Part shown: positions 19,304-29,517 of the stretch, piece by piece
Numbering within the stretch: the first letter of the stretch is position 1
Layout of the letters: every line of letters begins with the position of its first letter
Made by a program: the position numbers and the translations under genes
Assembly: GCA_001969505.1 (NCBI GenBank)
Contig: LSSK01001163.1
Coordinates: forward strand, 1 to 29,517
Direction: 5' to 3'
Source of the DNA: Zancudomyces culisetae
Lineage: Eukaryota > Kickxellomycota > Harpellomycetes > Harpellales > Legeriomycetaceae
DNA length: 29,517 nucleotides
The notes under the pieces: model-generated
Seen by the model: the letters and a program-made list of their open reading frames with translations, nothing else
What the model was told of the DNA's origin: nothing
Database searches by the model: none

Positions 19304-19689
19304 TTTCTTTTTTCCTTTTGCTTTAATACTCTCTTTTTTTTTTTACCTGACAGTAATTTCTCTATCGAACTTGCTAAAACAAAAATTGATTGTTTAATGG
19401 GGCGCTCTTTTATCCTTTTAAGTTCGATTTTTTTTTTTGATTGAAAAGATGCTATATTTGAATCAATCACTTTATCAAAAAAAAAAAAGGACTCGATCCC
19501 AATAATGGAGGGTGAGAGTAGAGTTATCAGAAAATAGTCCAAGGAAGAACAGATGGTAGAGGGCTCATGCTCCCACCTTGTTGTTACACACTGAGATTCT
19601 TCAAACCCACTGATTGGCTGCAAACATGCGCGTTACAAAACTGAGAAAAAAAAAAGTTATTAGAACAAGTGTTTAGTCCTCAATGGCAT

Positions 19690-19788
19690 GACAAAGGTTT
19701 ATTATGGTAGCTTTGATTCTGGTTTATCTATTTTTGTGAGTATGCTATTACATAAGCAGTAATTGGTATTTTGTCATAAACCTTTGTC
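19690..19788. repeat. 99-bp unit bounded by perfect 13-bp inverted repeats
   Basis: GACAAAGGTTTAT at 19690-19702 is the exact reverse complement of ATAAACCTTTGTC at 19776-19788. The interior is AT-rich and non-coding. The layout recalls a tiny MITE or a long-loop hairpin, but I see no clear target-site duplication (flanks GGCAT and TAGAT). Confidence 0.7.
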
Positions 19789-21039
19789 TAGATTTTTGCT
19801 ATTGATGAAAGAGAGTGAAGTGTTTCATATTATTGGAAAACCCGATATTTAATGTGCCATATCTCTTGATAGTAAATAACTGACCAAGTGTGAGAAACAG
19901 GGGGTGTGTGAAGATGAGCGTGTTACTTTCACACTTAGTTTCCAGGCACAACCATTGCTGCCAATCAATTATAATACACTTAAATGTGAAAATATAGGGA
20001 TTGTGGAACGCCGAAAATACGGTTTATTCACTTTTTGGAAATTGAATAGATTTAAAATGGTGGGAACATCTACTTTTGCTAACAACTACCTTTGTAAGTT
20101 AGGTTCTGTGGAGAAAAAAACGGTAAACATGGTTTTGCTGTGACTTGGGTTTGATAAACTCTTGTTTCCAATTTTCCATATCGCGGTCTCAGCATCAGGA
20201 AGTGCTGGAAGTGCGTCATGTTTTAAAGAGGAATTAAAAGTTACAATCTGCACGCTGAAGCAGCCTGAAACACCTTGTAATGTTTATAGGTTGCTGAGGT
20301 AGTGGACAAAAATAAAAATACGTTGATATATATCTACACTTCCTCCGTGGACGTCTCTTAAAAAATACTTTTGTTGATTGTATAAGATTGCCCTTTGTGT
20401 GTTTTTGTGATATTTATTGTTCTAACTTGTATTCCCTTTTTGGAGCTTATAAGTGAATCTAAAAAAAAATTATGTGCTTATATTTTTTTAGCTACCAAAG
20501 AGAAAAAATCTTTTAAAATGCCCGAATCCTACACGCTGAGCTTCCACACCACTAAGCTATGGTTCCAGGAGATGGAAACAACAGATAAATTTTACCGCTC
20601 ATAAAATCCCCTTATTCGACTCGCAAAAAGTAAAAAACGACTGATCACGTCACTGGTGTTGTGAACAAAACAAAATGTATTGGTCGGAAAAACAACGTTG
20701 TGGTACATTGAAAAAGCCAATACGTGTAAAGTAGCCTTTCCCAAACATTAATTGCTATGTAGAGCAGTTGTATGAAAACCATTACATAACCGCGCCTGAA
20801 CCATCCATCCACCCACTCACAATATCTCACTTTTCTGATCCAGCATTCAACATTGATGCATACTCTCTTCAAAATCTAATACTAACACTTCTTCCTTTGA
20901 TGTATTATCACGATTGAAGAAAAAGCTCTGTAAGAGAACCTCCATCCATCATTTTGGTATCATGAGGATAGTGATAGGGAGAGGTTAGCCTTTTTTCTTG
21001 TAATAGAAGGATATAGGATAATTCTCTAGCCTACAACGA

Positions 21040-21112
21040 AAAAGAGAGACGCTCATAGTTCAAAGTATCAAAAGCCTTCAGGATATAGAAAAGATCGAAA
21101 AACCATCAATGG
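21040..21112 (-). mobile_element. Small decayed non-LTR reverse transcriptase fragment (RT motif A)
   Basis: The minus strand reads FFDLFYILKAFDTLNYERL between stops. LKAFDTLNYERL closely matches RT motif A of LINEs (DLxKAFDTVxxxxL). The spacing to the upstream Asp is altered, so the catalytic Asp is displaced or lost. The surrounding frames are broken. This is a short piece and the call rests on one motif. Confidence 0.5.
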
Positions 21113-21977
21113 CTAAACTATGATTCAATGAGTCTTACACTAATCCAAATTTATTATTATTCAGTACAAGCATACTGGACGCAGAATTATAAAGTATATG
21201 AATATATGCGCGGAATCAAGTAAAGGTGCTTTTATCAAAAGTCAACCAATTCCACCGTTTCTCCATTCAAATAAAGTTTGATCCAGACACACAATAGAGC
21301 CTTCCTATTATTTATTTTTCCAGTAAGATTCGTTGGTTGGAGGACTTTGGTGAATGTGATAACATTCAACTATTTTTTAAGGAAAAGTACTTGAAATTGA
21401 ATATATATTGTGAATCTTTTGATTGTGGTTTATATTAATAGTGCACAAAACGGAGAGGTGTTTATCATACACACTTTCAACTAATACCCATTCACGGTTG
21501 TTATTAAGAGTCGTTGAATACCTTATTTTTGGATGGGAATCAACAGAATAAAGCAAAATAAACAAATAATTACTCAAAACATGCAGAGTTAAGTTGATTT
21601 TTAAAATGACAGGTAAATCAGTACAGAAAAAAACATGTCATTCACTTTATAAGCAGTGTAAACCAGGCTGATCTATGGTATTATAATAATTGATGGCATT
21701 TAGCAAAAAGGTGGTTAAGCATACACCCAGCTATCAACTATACACCAAATAAATAATAAATAATAAAATCGAATAAAGAGAGCAGGATTTATGTCATCTT
21801 TACATTTAAATTAACAGAATATGTGGGAAGAGATGGTGTGTATATATAATATAAATATGTTAGCGTTTGCCAAGGCTGGGCTATTTGTTTTTTAACATTA
21901 CATTTATTTTATTCAATTTTTATTTTGGCTTGAGTGTTGGCATTTTTTGTTAATCAAAAAACCAGAATAGTCCATCA

Positions 21978-24900
21978 ATGAACTACTTTACAAATATTAC
22001 AGCAAGTGCCAGCATAGAAAGCAGCGTTAAGGCGGGAAATGATCTAACACTGCTTACACAATTGTCTTCACCCTATTTCAGCTCTTTAAGTAGTCCTGAA
22101 AACACTATACCCCTGTTAATTGAAAAAGATGAACGGATGAAGCAAGAAAAAGGTGGTGGCAGGACAAAACCAAATCCCTATTACAGTTTTATGAAAAGTG
22201 AAGAACAGGAGCATCGTTCGGACAAGGAAAAAAGAAAAGGTATAAAAGGAACATTTAAGGTTGAAAATGATAGTAGCAACATCAATAGGGTACAAGGGTA
22301 TAATGGCGAGGTATTGCAAAAGGAAAAATCTTTTGCGACGTTCAAAAGCATAGCTCGGATGAATAATCCATACTTTTCCACTCCTTCTCATCTCGCAGGT
22401 AAATCAGAACATAAAAATACCGCTTTTCAGAAAAAGAGCGCTATAGTTAATTGTAAAGAAGCAAATACGTATAATGAGAGCGAGAGAAAGGAACTGCGTA
22501 CCAAAAAGGTGCAGTTTGAAGATAATACTGTTCATAATTTCAGCATTACTGCTACTGAGAATGAGACAGTTGCTACAGAAAAAGATGTTTTTCCAACTAA
22601 AAACGAGGTCATATTTTTCCCGCCAGAAAAAAAAAAGAAGCAAAAACAGGTAGACGGTTGCTCGGTGAATAAACCACAAAGTGGCGAGGAGTGTTTTGAG
22701 ATAAATGAAAACGTTAACAATCTCAGTCCAATGCATAATGCGACCAATGTAAAGAAACAGAAAAATGATAAATTCAAGAATAAAGGTATTTGTGAGAAGA
22801 GAGATTCAAGTTCGCTTATCTCAGTAAGGGATGGTAGTCAGGATATAGGTTGGAAACAGTTACAACAGGAAAAGAATTTTAATCACAGGAAAAAAACGGA
22901 GCAAAAACCATGCAATGAAAAAGAGAAAAGTGGTAGTGACAGTAGCAGTAGTAGCACCAATGTTAATACAAACGATAAGTACTCGCCAAGCACGTATATT
23001 GGGTTAACTGACGACAACAATCAGGATAAAAGTTCAGAAAACCCAGAACCGATGAAAATGATGCCTGTACCAAATAAAAAGTATAATAGTGATAAAAATA
23101 CACCATATCCTCAAATGAACCAGTACAACCAAGAAAACTACGCAAAAGTTGGTCAAATCGAATGGGCGCACCAAGTGATAAAGTCAAATATATCTACCCT
23201 CAAAGCACAGATATCCCTGTTGGGAGATGATATTTTGATGCAAACACAATCCATGTTGCTTGTAGAGAGAGAAAAGGTATGGCATAATTATATTTGTCTA
23301 ACTTGGTAAGAAAGTAGATTTATCGAGTGTATTTTACTAATAAATGAATTTTGTTCATTTTTATGTAGAGAAATACTATTGACCTGTTGTTGGAGCAACT
23401 AAAACATCAGAAGACTGTAATAAAAGAGATGGGGATTTCTGATAAAGAAAAGCTAGAGCAAATAAAACAGTTGGGACTTGAGGCCAAGAGGCTAGAAAGA
23501 GGGCTTGAGGATTCGTATCAACTTGTGGAGAAATTCAAAGCTGATCTTAGTGGCCAAAATTCAAAACTGAAGAATAAAGAGAAGGAGATATCAGATGTAC
23601 AACAGACTTTAAAGCAGAAGAATTCTGAATTAAAGGAGCTGGAAGGTTTGAAGCAAGAAATAGCCAAATTGGAGGCCGAACTTGTATCAATGAAATCCCA
23701 AGTTGAGGAGTTGCTTGGTGAATCTAGTAAAAAAAACGAGGAGATATGCGGACTATATCTGCAAATCGAGGTTTTAAAATCTGAGTGTGCAAATAAGAAT
23801 GAAGCCATTAAGATATTGGAAAACAATGTGGAAAAGCTAAAGCTGGAAGAAAAGGACTCCAATACAAAGATTGAAGAGCTGAGGGAGGAGCTGGTGAGTA
23901 AAGATAAGACTATATCCGAGCTACAGACAAAAGTTTCGGATCAAGATTTGCAACTTTGCAACTACAAGAAAAATGTAGAGGAAAAGGGTAGCAGGATTGC
24001 AGGTTTTGAGGATGAGTCATATAGCAATAAATGTATTATCTCAGAGTTGAGAATAAATATCAACACACATGAAGAAAAAATCAAAGGTCTTGAGGAATCA
24101 AATACTTTTCTGGAAAAAGAAAACACAACGCTAAAAAGTAAATTGAAGGAGCATCAAAGTAGTATAATCCAAATTACAAGCGCTAATAACTTAGTCGAGT
24201 CAACGTTGCATATTACACAGGATAAATGTACAGGGTTAGAAAGTGAATTAGCCGAAATAAAAAGCAGGTACGAGTTCCTTAAAGTTTTTCTTTATCACTA
24301 CTAGTTTCAGAAATACACAAATCTAGCATTATTGAGGCTGTATTGTTCAAATCAATGTATCCAAACCAGAATATTAGAGCGTCAGAACGAAAACACCGAA
24401 TTGAATGAAAAAATAAAAGAGCTGGAAGGCCAGGGGTCTAGTGTAAAAGATGGTATAGATAAAACTATAACAGAGTAAGCAGGATTACTTTTTCTTGAAA
24501 TATTAGATAATTAGGATAACATTCCTAGTAGGTGTGCGTGCATTTAATCATTTGATATTTAACCTTATGCAGCCTACAAAGTAAAGTCGAACATGCCAAA
24601 CTGCAATACACACAAAAATCGAGAGATTTTGAGGATATGGAAAAAAGGAAGGACGAGTTGGAGGAGCAGCTTATCAAAGTTAATATCAGTTGTAATGTGC
24701 TCAAGGACAGGTTAGACAAAGCTGAATCTGGTTTGATTACAATAAAAAGGTAATTCATTCTTTCAGTAAACCCAACTCTTATTTCTAAAATCGTTAGCTT
24801 AATCGCAAAATCACCCCCCTTGTAGTGTGGACGATACAAAGTTGACCAATCTTTCATACAAAGACAAGGCTCTTGTCGCGGAAAATACGAGGTACGAATC

Positions 24901-26171
24901 ATTCTCGATAGATTTTATGTGCTTATTTTTTTTTGGGTTGGTAAGATCAGATCAAATCAGATCAAATCGAACCAGAGTGTTTCGACTGAAGAAATATTGT
25001 TAATACTGGTAGAGAAAATATAAAAACACCCACAAAAGAGTTTGATAGACTGAGTACAGCATCATTTGCACTAGCTGCATCTAACGATTATGAAGATCCA
25101 GTAGCAAAAAGGCAAGTATTGGTTTGTTTTTTTGTCTTTTTTACAATAATAATAAGAAAAAATGAGAAAGGTGTAAATAACCTGTTTGGCTTTGCACAAA
25201 TATATATTTACATACCACCACCATGTACCAGTGACAAGGCTGTGTTGTTCAACAAAGAAAAACTAAAAGCCTTCCAGAAAAAAATTAGCTTGAACAGATT
25301 TCTAAAGGTATTCCAACTAAAATTACAACCAAGCGCTATCATAAACGTTTTTGTTACTTTACAAATTAACACATTGCTGCTTTATAATCTTAACATAAAA
25401 GAAGGATTCACAAGATACTCTAAACCTCCCACCCTTGAAAATTAAGAAGAAAAAGCCCATCTTAATGACAGATATATCGAAAAAACCCACTACAGTTCAA
25501 TCCGAGAATAATAGCAGAAAGCTCGATGACTCAACAAATTCAAACCCAAAAGCCGACATAAAGAACAAAGACTCGCAAGATTCTCAAGTTTCTCTTTTTT
25601 TCACCAAACCCGAAGAGGAGCCTTTGCTAAACAATATCGACGGAGAAATGAAAGTTTGGATAGACGATCTTATGGATTTGTACAATTCCAGTCACTTGGA
25701 TCCTACTGAAAGTACTTTTTCGCAAAAAACATCAACACCAGTCACTTTGGAACAAGAACAACCTACATCTCACTCTATCACACCCAACACCTACTCAAAG
25801 GTAATTAATTCTATCAACTTCATCAACTTGTCCTCATTTTGTGACCATCCTTATATTAATCTCTATTCGTATTACCATAGAGAACACCTAGACCTACCAA
25901 AAATCAAGACAAACCCAGCTGCTATGAAATCACGTCCTCGGCTTCCCCAGACACCACACAAAGTTTGCTTGGAAAATCCAAAACCACAATTTCTGCTCAA
26001 AAAGATCCAAACTTGACTACTACAAGAGCTCGAAGGCAAGATATTACAATTGATAACAGTGCAATCGAAACTACAGATCTGACAGATGTAGTTACCACTA
26101 GGTCAGGAAAAAGATCAACTTCTAAGCGTAGTACACCTAAAAAGAGCAACAAAAAACCCAAAAAAAACTGA
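21978..26171 (+). CDS. Large coiled-coil protein of unknown identity (1136 aa, 9 exons)
   Basis: My model has exons at 21978-23276, 23369-24267, 24370-24474, 24573-24749, 24826-24891, 25013-25111, 25232-25307, 25402-25800 and 25881-26171. The sum is 3411 nt and every junction keeps frame. The start of exon 8 is uncertain (25402, 25405 or 25447 all fit). Residues 1-390 are polar and probably disordered, with three PY(F/Y)S motifs at 31-35, 66-70 and 130-134. From about 410 to 850 the protein is a long heptad-rich coiled coil (EKEISDVQQTLKQKNSELKE and similar). The tail is Ser/Thr/Lys-rich and ends in a strongly basic RSGKRSTSKRSTPKKSNKKPKKN-like region suited to DNA binding or nuclear import. 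A disordered head, central coiled coil and basic tail recall chromosome-axis, synaptonemal or spindle-pole proteins, but this is inference from layout only. Intron 6 uses a GC donor. Confidence 0.8.
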
Positions 26172-26498
26172 GTCAGTTACACAGAAAGACAAGAAGGAAA
26201 ATTAAGAGAGAAGTGTTTAATTTTTTCAATTTAGATTCCAGAGATCCTGTTTCACACGATCGATTGAACTATTACCAACAATCTAGAAGGTTTCTATCAT
26301 AGTAAATGCTCACGAGTATTATTGTAGTAAATCTCGACATAGTTTATATAAAACACCTCAATATTTACCCCATGTACAATTTTAACCTTCTTATTTTTTG
26401 ATAATAAAACAGAGAATTCTAGCAATATCCAATACCTAACACAGGTAATTGAGTATAGATTGTGTTATCAACTAATCAAGCAAAGGACAAACAAATGA
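26172..26498. other. Convergent intergenic region
   Basis: Between the 3' ends of the coiled-coil gene and the metallo-beta-lactamase-fold gene. AT-rich, with AATAAA-like sequences, and no gene is seen. Confidence 0.6.
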
Positions 26499-27977
26499 TC
26501 ATCTATCGTTTTCAATATTGACCAATAAGCCATCATATGCAGGCTCAATATCTATGTTCAGCTCGTTTTTTCTAGCTTTCAAATCCTCTTCCATGTCAAA
26601 ATGGTCGATTCGGTGACAAAAATCAGTCAAGTATGCCTTTTTGGGTGTGTAGAGTTTAATCGCCTCCAGAGCATCATAATAGCCAAAATGCGAGAGATGT
26701 GGGGTCCCTAATTTTGTACAAACACACAAAAAAATACTCGGTTACTATCGCAGATAACTCATAAAAGAGCTGTGCATGTAGAGATAAATAGATATGTAAA
26801 TAAATAAATATAATAGTGAGTGTTACATCGAAGTGCATCAATAACCAAGATTTTGCTATCTTTTATCAATGCGCCCGTAGACTCTGGAATTTTGCTGCAG
26901 TCTGATATGTACGAAATGTTGTCGAACTTGAATCCATTAAACCAGTATGACTCTCCACTCGATAATACACCGTGTTCGACTATTATTTTTTACAATGATA
27001 AATAGTTTAATCAGGAAAAGATAAAACGCGATAAATGATCATTTGTAACACATATAAAACCACAAAAGTGACGCATTGATGAATCGACACAGCAGAATAG
27101 TACCAGAATAGTAGATTTTTTAGTGTACACAAAGATTATTTTGATCTGTACCTACCTTTTAATGGTTCAAACACAACTCCAAAGATATCCATTTTTTGGT
27201 TTTCTTCAAATACTATAAAGTTTAGATTAGGAACCTCTCCTCCGCCTAAGTAAAGAATCAGTTATCGATTGTTATTGATTGAATAATGATGAGATAAGTT
27301 TCAAGTACTTGAAGATAGATACTGATTATCAGAAAGTGGTGCTTGATGAAATAAAAATAGTTTGAATGAGTAAAAGTATTAAAAAATACACATACCCGTA
27401 GCTTTACTTCTGTCCACAAGATAAGGAAACGTCGTAGATACCACGTCCATAGTTTGCTGATCCAAATACACATTTATACCTTGTCTGTTGTACATTGTCC
27501 ATTGTCTTAAATCGTCCATCCCGAGAATCGAGTCGGCATGACCGTGTGTTAAAAACACTGCGTCTACTGTTCCCACATCGTACTTTGGAAACCATTCAAA
27601 TGCGGATTCTATTGTTTGTGTTTGTGTTTTTTTTTAAAAAAAAATAAAAGAATGGAATACCGACGCTAACGCTGCTTACAATAAATTATTGCAGGCGTAC
27701 ACCACAATTTATAGATAAGAAGAAAGGACATAAAGAACGATGGCTAACCATAATAAGTTTTCCCACAGTCAATCAGAATATTTCGCATGACACCATTCTG
27801 CAAAATTCGTACTAATAATGAGGTGTTCCTCCGTCTGTTTTTTCTTCCCTCTGGAGTAACTGAAGACAAGCAGACCTTGCAGGAATGCGACTTGCTAATC
27901 AGGCATGGAACATTTGGTATGCAGCCTGAAGTCCCCGTCCCCAAAAAAATAATATCTTGGATGTACGAGCCCACCAT
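26499..27977 (-). CDS. Metallo-beta-lactamase-fold hydrolase, PhnP-like phosphodiesterase (297 aa, 5 exons)
   Basis: My model has exons at 27977-27749, 27608-27396, 27245-27156, 26979-26827 and 26707-26499, all with GT..AG introns, all phase 1. The first in-frame ATG is 27977. The N-terminus DIIFLGTGTSGCIPNVPCL followed by CKVC and RKNRRRNTS is characteristic of the PhnP-like group, whose bacterial member hydrolyses cyclic ribosyl phosphates. Metal ligands are in LTHGHADSILGMDDLR (H98, H100, D102). The sixth position of HxHxDH is Ser, and I recall other eukaryotic members also lacking this His. Later landmarks are YISDCSKIP (Asp ligand), IDALRWTPHLSHF and the C-terminal DFCHRIDHF. S. pombe SPCC777.06c belongs, as I recall, to the same uncharacterised family. 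The substrate is unknown. It is probably cytosolic, with no targeting signal. Confidence 0.9.
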
Positions 27978-28524
27978 ATGAATCTCCGATCTCGATTTGG
28001 TAGCAAAAAGAAGCGACTTTGTATATATTAAGGCAAAAATTATGATATGCGTAGAAGAGCTGGGATTCGGGAAAAAAAAAACGGCTGAAATAAGATAATA
28101 TTTAGAAAACTCTTTTTTATGGACCAAAAGAGTCACAAATTGAATCAACTATCCAATGCCTGGTATTTTATTGTTCCAGAATCTCCAACTCTGGACATTC
28201 AGTTGGTTTCTTTTTTTTTTTGGTGATTTTCTGGGAATACACAAGTTTGAAAAACAAAAACAAAATAGTTGTTACAAGATCGAACGAGTGATTCCATCAC
28301 AGTGTTATTCTCTTTGCTTAAAACCACCAAGCTCTGTTACAGACCAAAATGGTTTTAATATATAAATGTATCATGTCATTGCTTATTTATTTAGAGTAAG
28401 AATAAATACAAGAGTAAAAAAAATACACAACATTAAACTAGGCAGTACACCATCAAAGATGGCTTTGTCTCTCTCAAAAGTGGGAATTGTGGAAATTAAA
28501 ATCAGTAGAAGAGAGAGAAGACTA
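27978..28524. other. Intergenic between TAF9 and the hydrolase gene
   Basis: Holds the 3' end of TAF9 and the promoter of the hydrolase gene. The frame above the hydrolase ATG is open but T-rich and lacks an ATG. No gene is seen. Confidence 0.55.
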
Positions 28525-29394
28525 CTAGGAGCGTTTCTAGAAAAAGAAAAGACAGCAGAGTAGACAGTATTAGTAAGGTAAGAGTGTTTTTAATGGAAAT
28601 TTCTTGAAGTAAAAGAAGGTTTGGTGTACAAGTGCAGGAAAAGTAACCATAAAAATCAGTTATACAAAGGTGTACTAATGAGAAGCAATAGTAATAATAA
28701 TAAAAGATCAGTTACCTCAGGCGCAATATTAAATGTCGTTCCAGTCAGAGCATGCTTTGCAGGAGGCAGTCGGATGCCATATTTTTCATGGACAATTGGT
28801 AGAGGTTTTTTATTACAAGCCTCGGATAGTTCGAGATAGAACTATTTTTTAATAGAAAGATACATACTTTAACAACACGTAAATACAACGGGGAAAAAAT
28901 AGTACAAATTTGTTTTGTTGATGCGAGAATTCAGTGCACAGTCGCAGATGTTGCATTTTGTTTGAAATCAAAACATAAAACGGGTGTAAAAAGTTACCTC
29001 TCTGTCGGGCGGGTTACTAAAAGAGTAGTTTGTTCGACCCTGAATGGCTAATCTGATATCATCTAGGTCTACCTCCTTTTTAGAAGCATGTTCAGAGTAG
29101 ACCAATGCATCTTGAAGTACATCGTGCGTGTACCCTAAAATAAAATAATAACAAAAGTGTGAAAATGATCAACTTACAAAGTCGAAAATGGAATTGCAAA
29201 GTAAATAAATGTAAGCTCCTATACAAAATATGCACACATGTCTTACGATAAGCGAATTCTAGTAGCTGATCAATCACATTCGGATCGCAGTCCTCCACGC
29301 CCATGGATTTCAGAAGAATCCCCATCAACTTGACGTCCCGTGGTATACTCAGATCCTCTGAACCTTTGTTGCTGTCTTTTTCGTCTTGTGGCAT
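28525..29394 (-). CDS. TAF9: TFIID subunit 9 (TAF9), 4 exons, 140 aa
   Basis: Histone-fold subunit of TFIID, shared with SAGA in fungi, which pairs with TAF6. My model has exons at 29394-29247, 29134-28998, 28841-28716 and 28536-28525, with introns of 112, 156 and 179 nt. Exon 1 reads [19 protein letters not shown] then [12 protein letters not shown], exon 2 [19 protein letters not shown] then [13 protein letters not shown], together forming the histone fold. Exon 2 continues [11 protein letters not shown], and exon 3 gives the conserved post-fold region [16 protein letters not shown], both typical of TAF9. The last exon is only 12 nt (Lys-Arg-Ser-stop) behind a strong TACTAAT branch site and TTTTTCTAG acceptor. 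If intron 3 were retained, the protein would instead end after a poly-Leu run. The ATG is followed by [14 protein letters not shown], an acidic head. Confidence 0.94.
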
Positions 29395-29483
29395 TTTGCA
29401 AATTTACTTTATTTTATTTTATTTTATTGCAAGATGAATTTATTTTTAATTTTCTCTTTGGGTGGAATAAAGATTTATAAAGG

Positions 29484-29504
29484 TTTTTTTTTTTTTTTTT
29501 TTTT
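29484..29504. repeat. 21-base T homopolymer
   Basis: Twenty-one T residues upstream of TAF9 at the window edge, the longest homopolymer in the window. The exact length should be treated as uncertain. Confidence 0.85.
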
Positions 29505-29517
29505 CGGTATAAAAAAA

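Larger units (their letters stand above)
19304..21977. other. Long intergenic region between divergent genes
   Basis: Upstream of both kynureninase (minus) and the coiled-coil gene (plus). It holds T/A homopolymers near 19330-19490, a 13-bp inverted repeat pair (19690-19788), a 65-codon minus-strand open frame without a usable ATG at 20283-20086, a tRNA A-box look-alike at 20549-20559, and a small RT-like fragment at 21040-21112. No complete gene is seen. Confidence 0.5.

Noticed and set aside
20086-20283. 65-codon minus-strand open frame
   Set aside because: No usable ATG and no recognised similarity; kept only as a note in the intergenic description.
20520-20590. tRNA-like sequence on the minus strand (exact A-box TAGCTTAGTGG)
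   Set aside because: No B box, no anticodon or T stem, and no acceptor pairing; only the A box matches, so it is not a tRNA gene.
24945-24970. Tandem GATCAAATCA-like decamers in intron 5 of the coiled-coil gene
   Set aside because: Only two imperfect copies inside an intron; no sign of function.

Overview
This is a nuclear segment of an AT-rich eukaryote, most likely a fungus. Genes are compact, and the introns with both ends placed run about 76-179 nt, with GT..AG ends and, in places, TACTAAT- or CTAAC-like branch sites. The eukaryotic core genes FEN1, SF3A2, SF3B3/Rse1, TAF9 and kynureninase are all recognisable. Decayed non-LTR retrotransposon pieces and wide gene-poor gaps hint at an early-diverging ('zygomycete') lineage, but I cannot place it further.

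Layout. 0.4-3.4 kb: a Val tRNA (CAC), then two intronless plus-strand genes, FEN1 (DNA replication and repair) and SF3A2 (U2 snRNP). 3.8-10.2 kb: mostly gene-poor. It holds one unrecognised minus-strand exon, a 57-residue minus-strand ORF, a GC-rich coding-like island, a small cysteine-poor secreted protein with its own TATA box, two palindromic structures, and two decayed LINE pieces. 10.2-19.3 kb: three minus-strand genes in the same direction, namely RSE1/SF3B3 (2 exons, 1370 aa), an unrecognised probable secreted protein (405 aa) and kynureninase (2 exons, 456 aa), plus a possible short spliced ORF just 3' of kynureninase. 19.3-22.0 kb: a long intergenic stretch with a 13-bp inverted repeat pair and another small RT fragment. 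22.0-26.2 kb: a nine-exon plus-strand gene for a 1136-aa coiled-coil protein of unknown identity. 26.5-29.4 kb: a five-exon minus-strand metallo-beta-lactamase-fold phosphodiesterase and a four-exon TAF9.

How the genes relate. There is no operon or obvious pathway cluster. SF3A2 and SF3B3 both belong to the U2 snRNP SF3 complex, but they lie about 7 kb apart with unrelated sequence between them, so I treat this as coincidence. I rebuilt the spliced genes by hand from reading frame, splice sites and, where recognised, family similarity. Exon sums are divisible by three in every complete model.

I see no CRISPR array, phage, defence island or obviously new multi-gene system. The most interesting items are the unrecognised coiled-coil gene (with a GC-AG intron and a run of frame-preserving exons), the two lineage-specific secreted proteins, a substituted signature in kynureninase, and the scattered retrotransposon remains.
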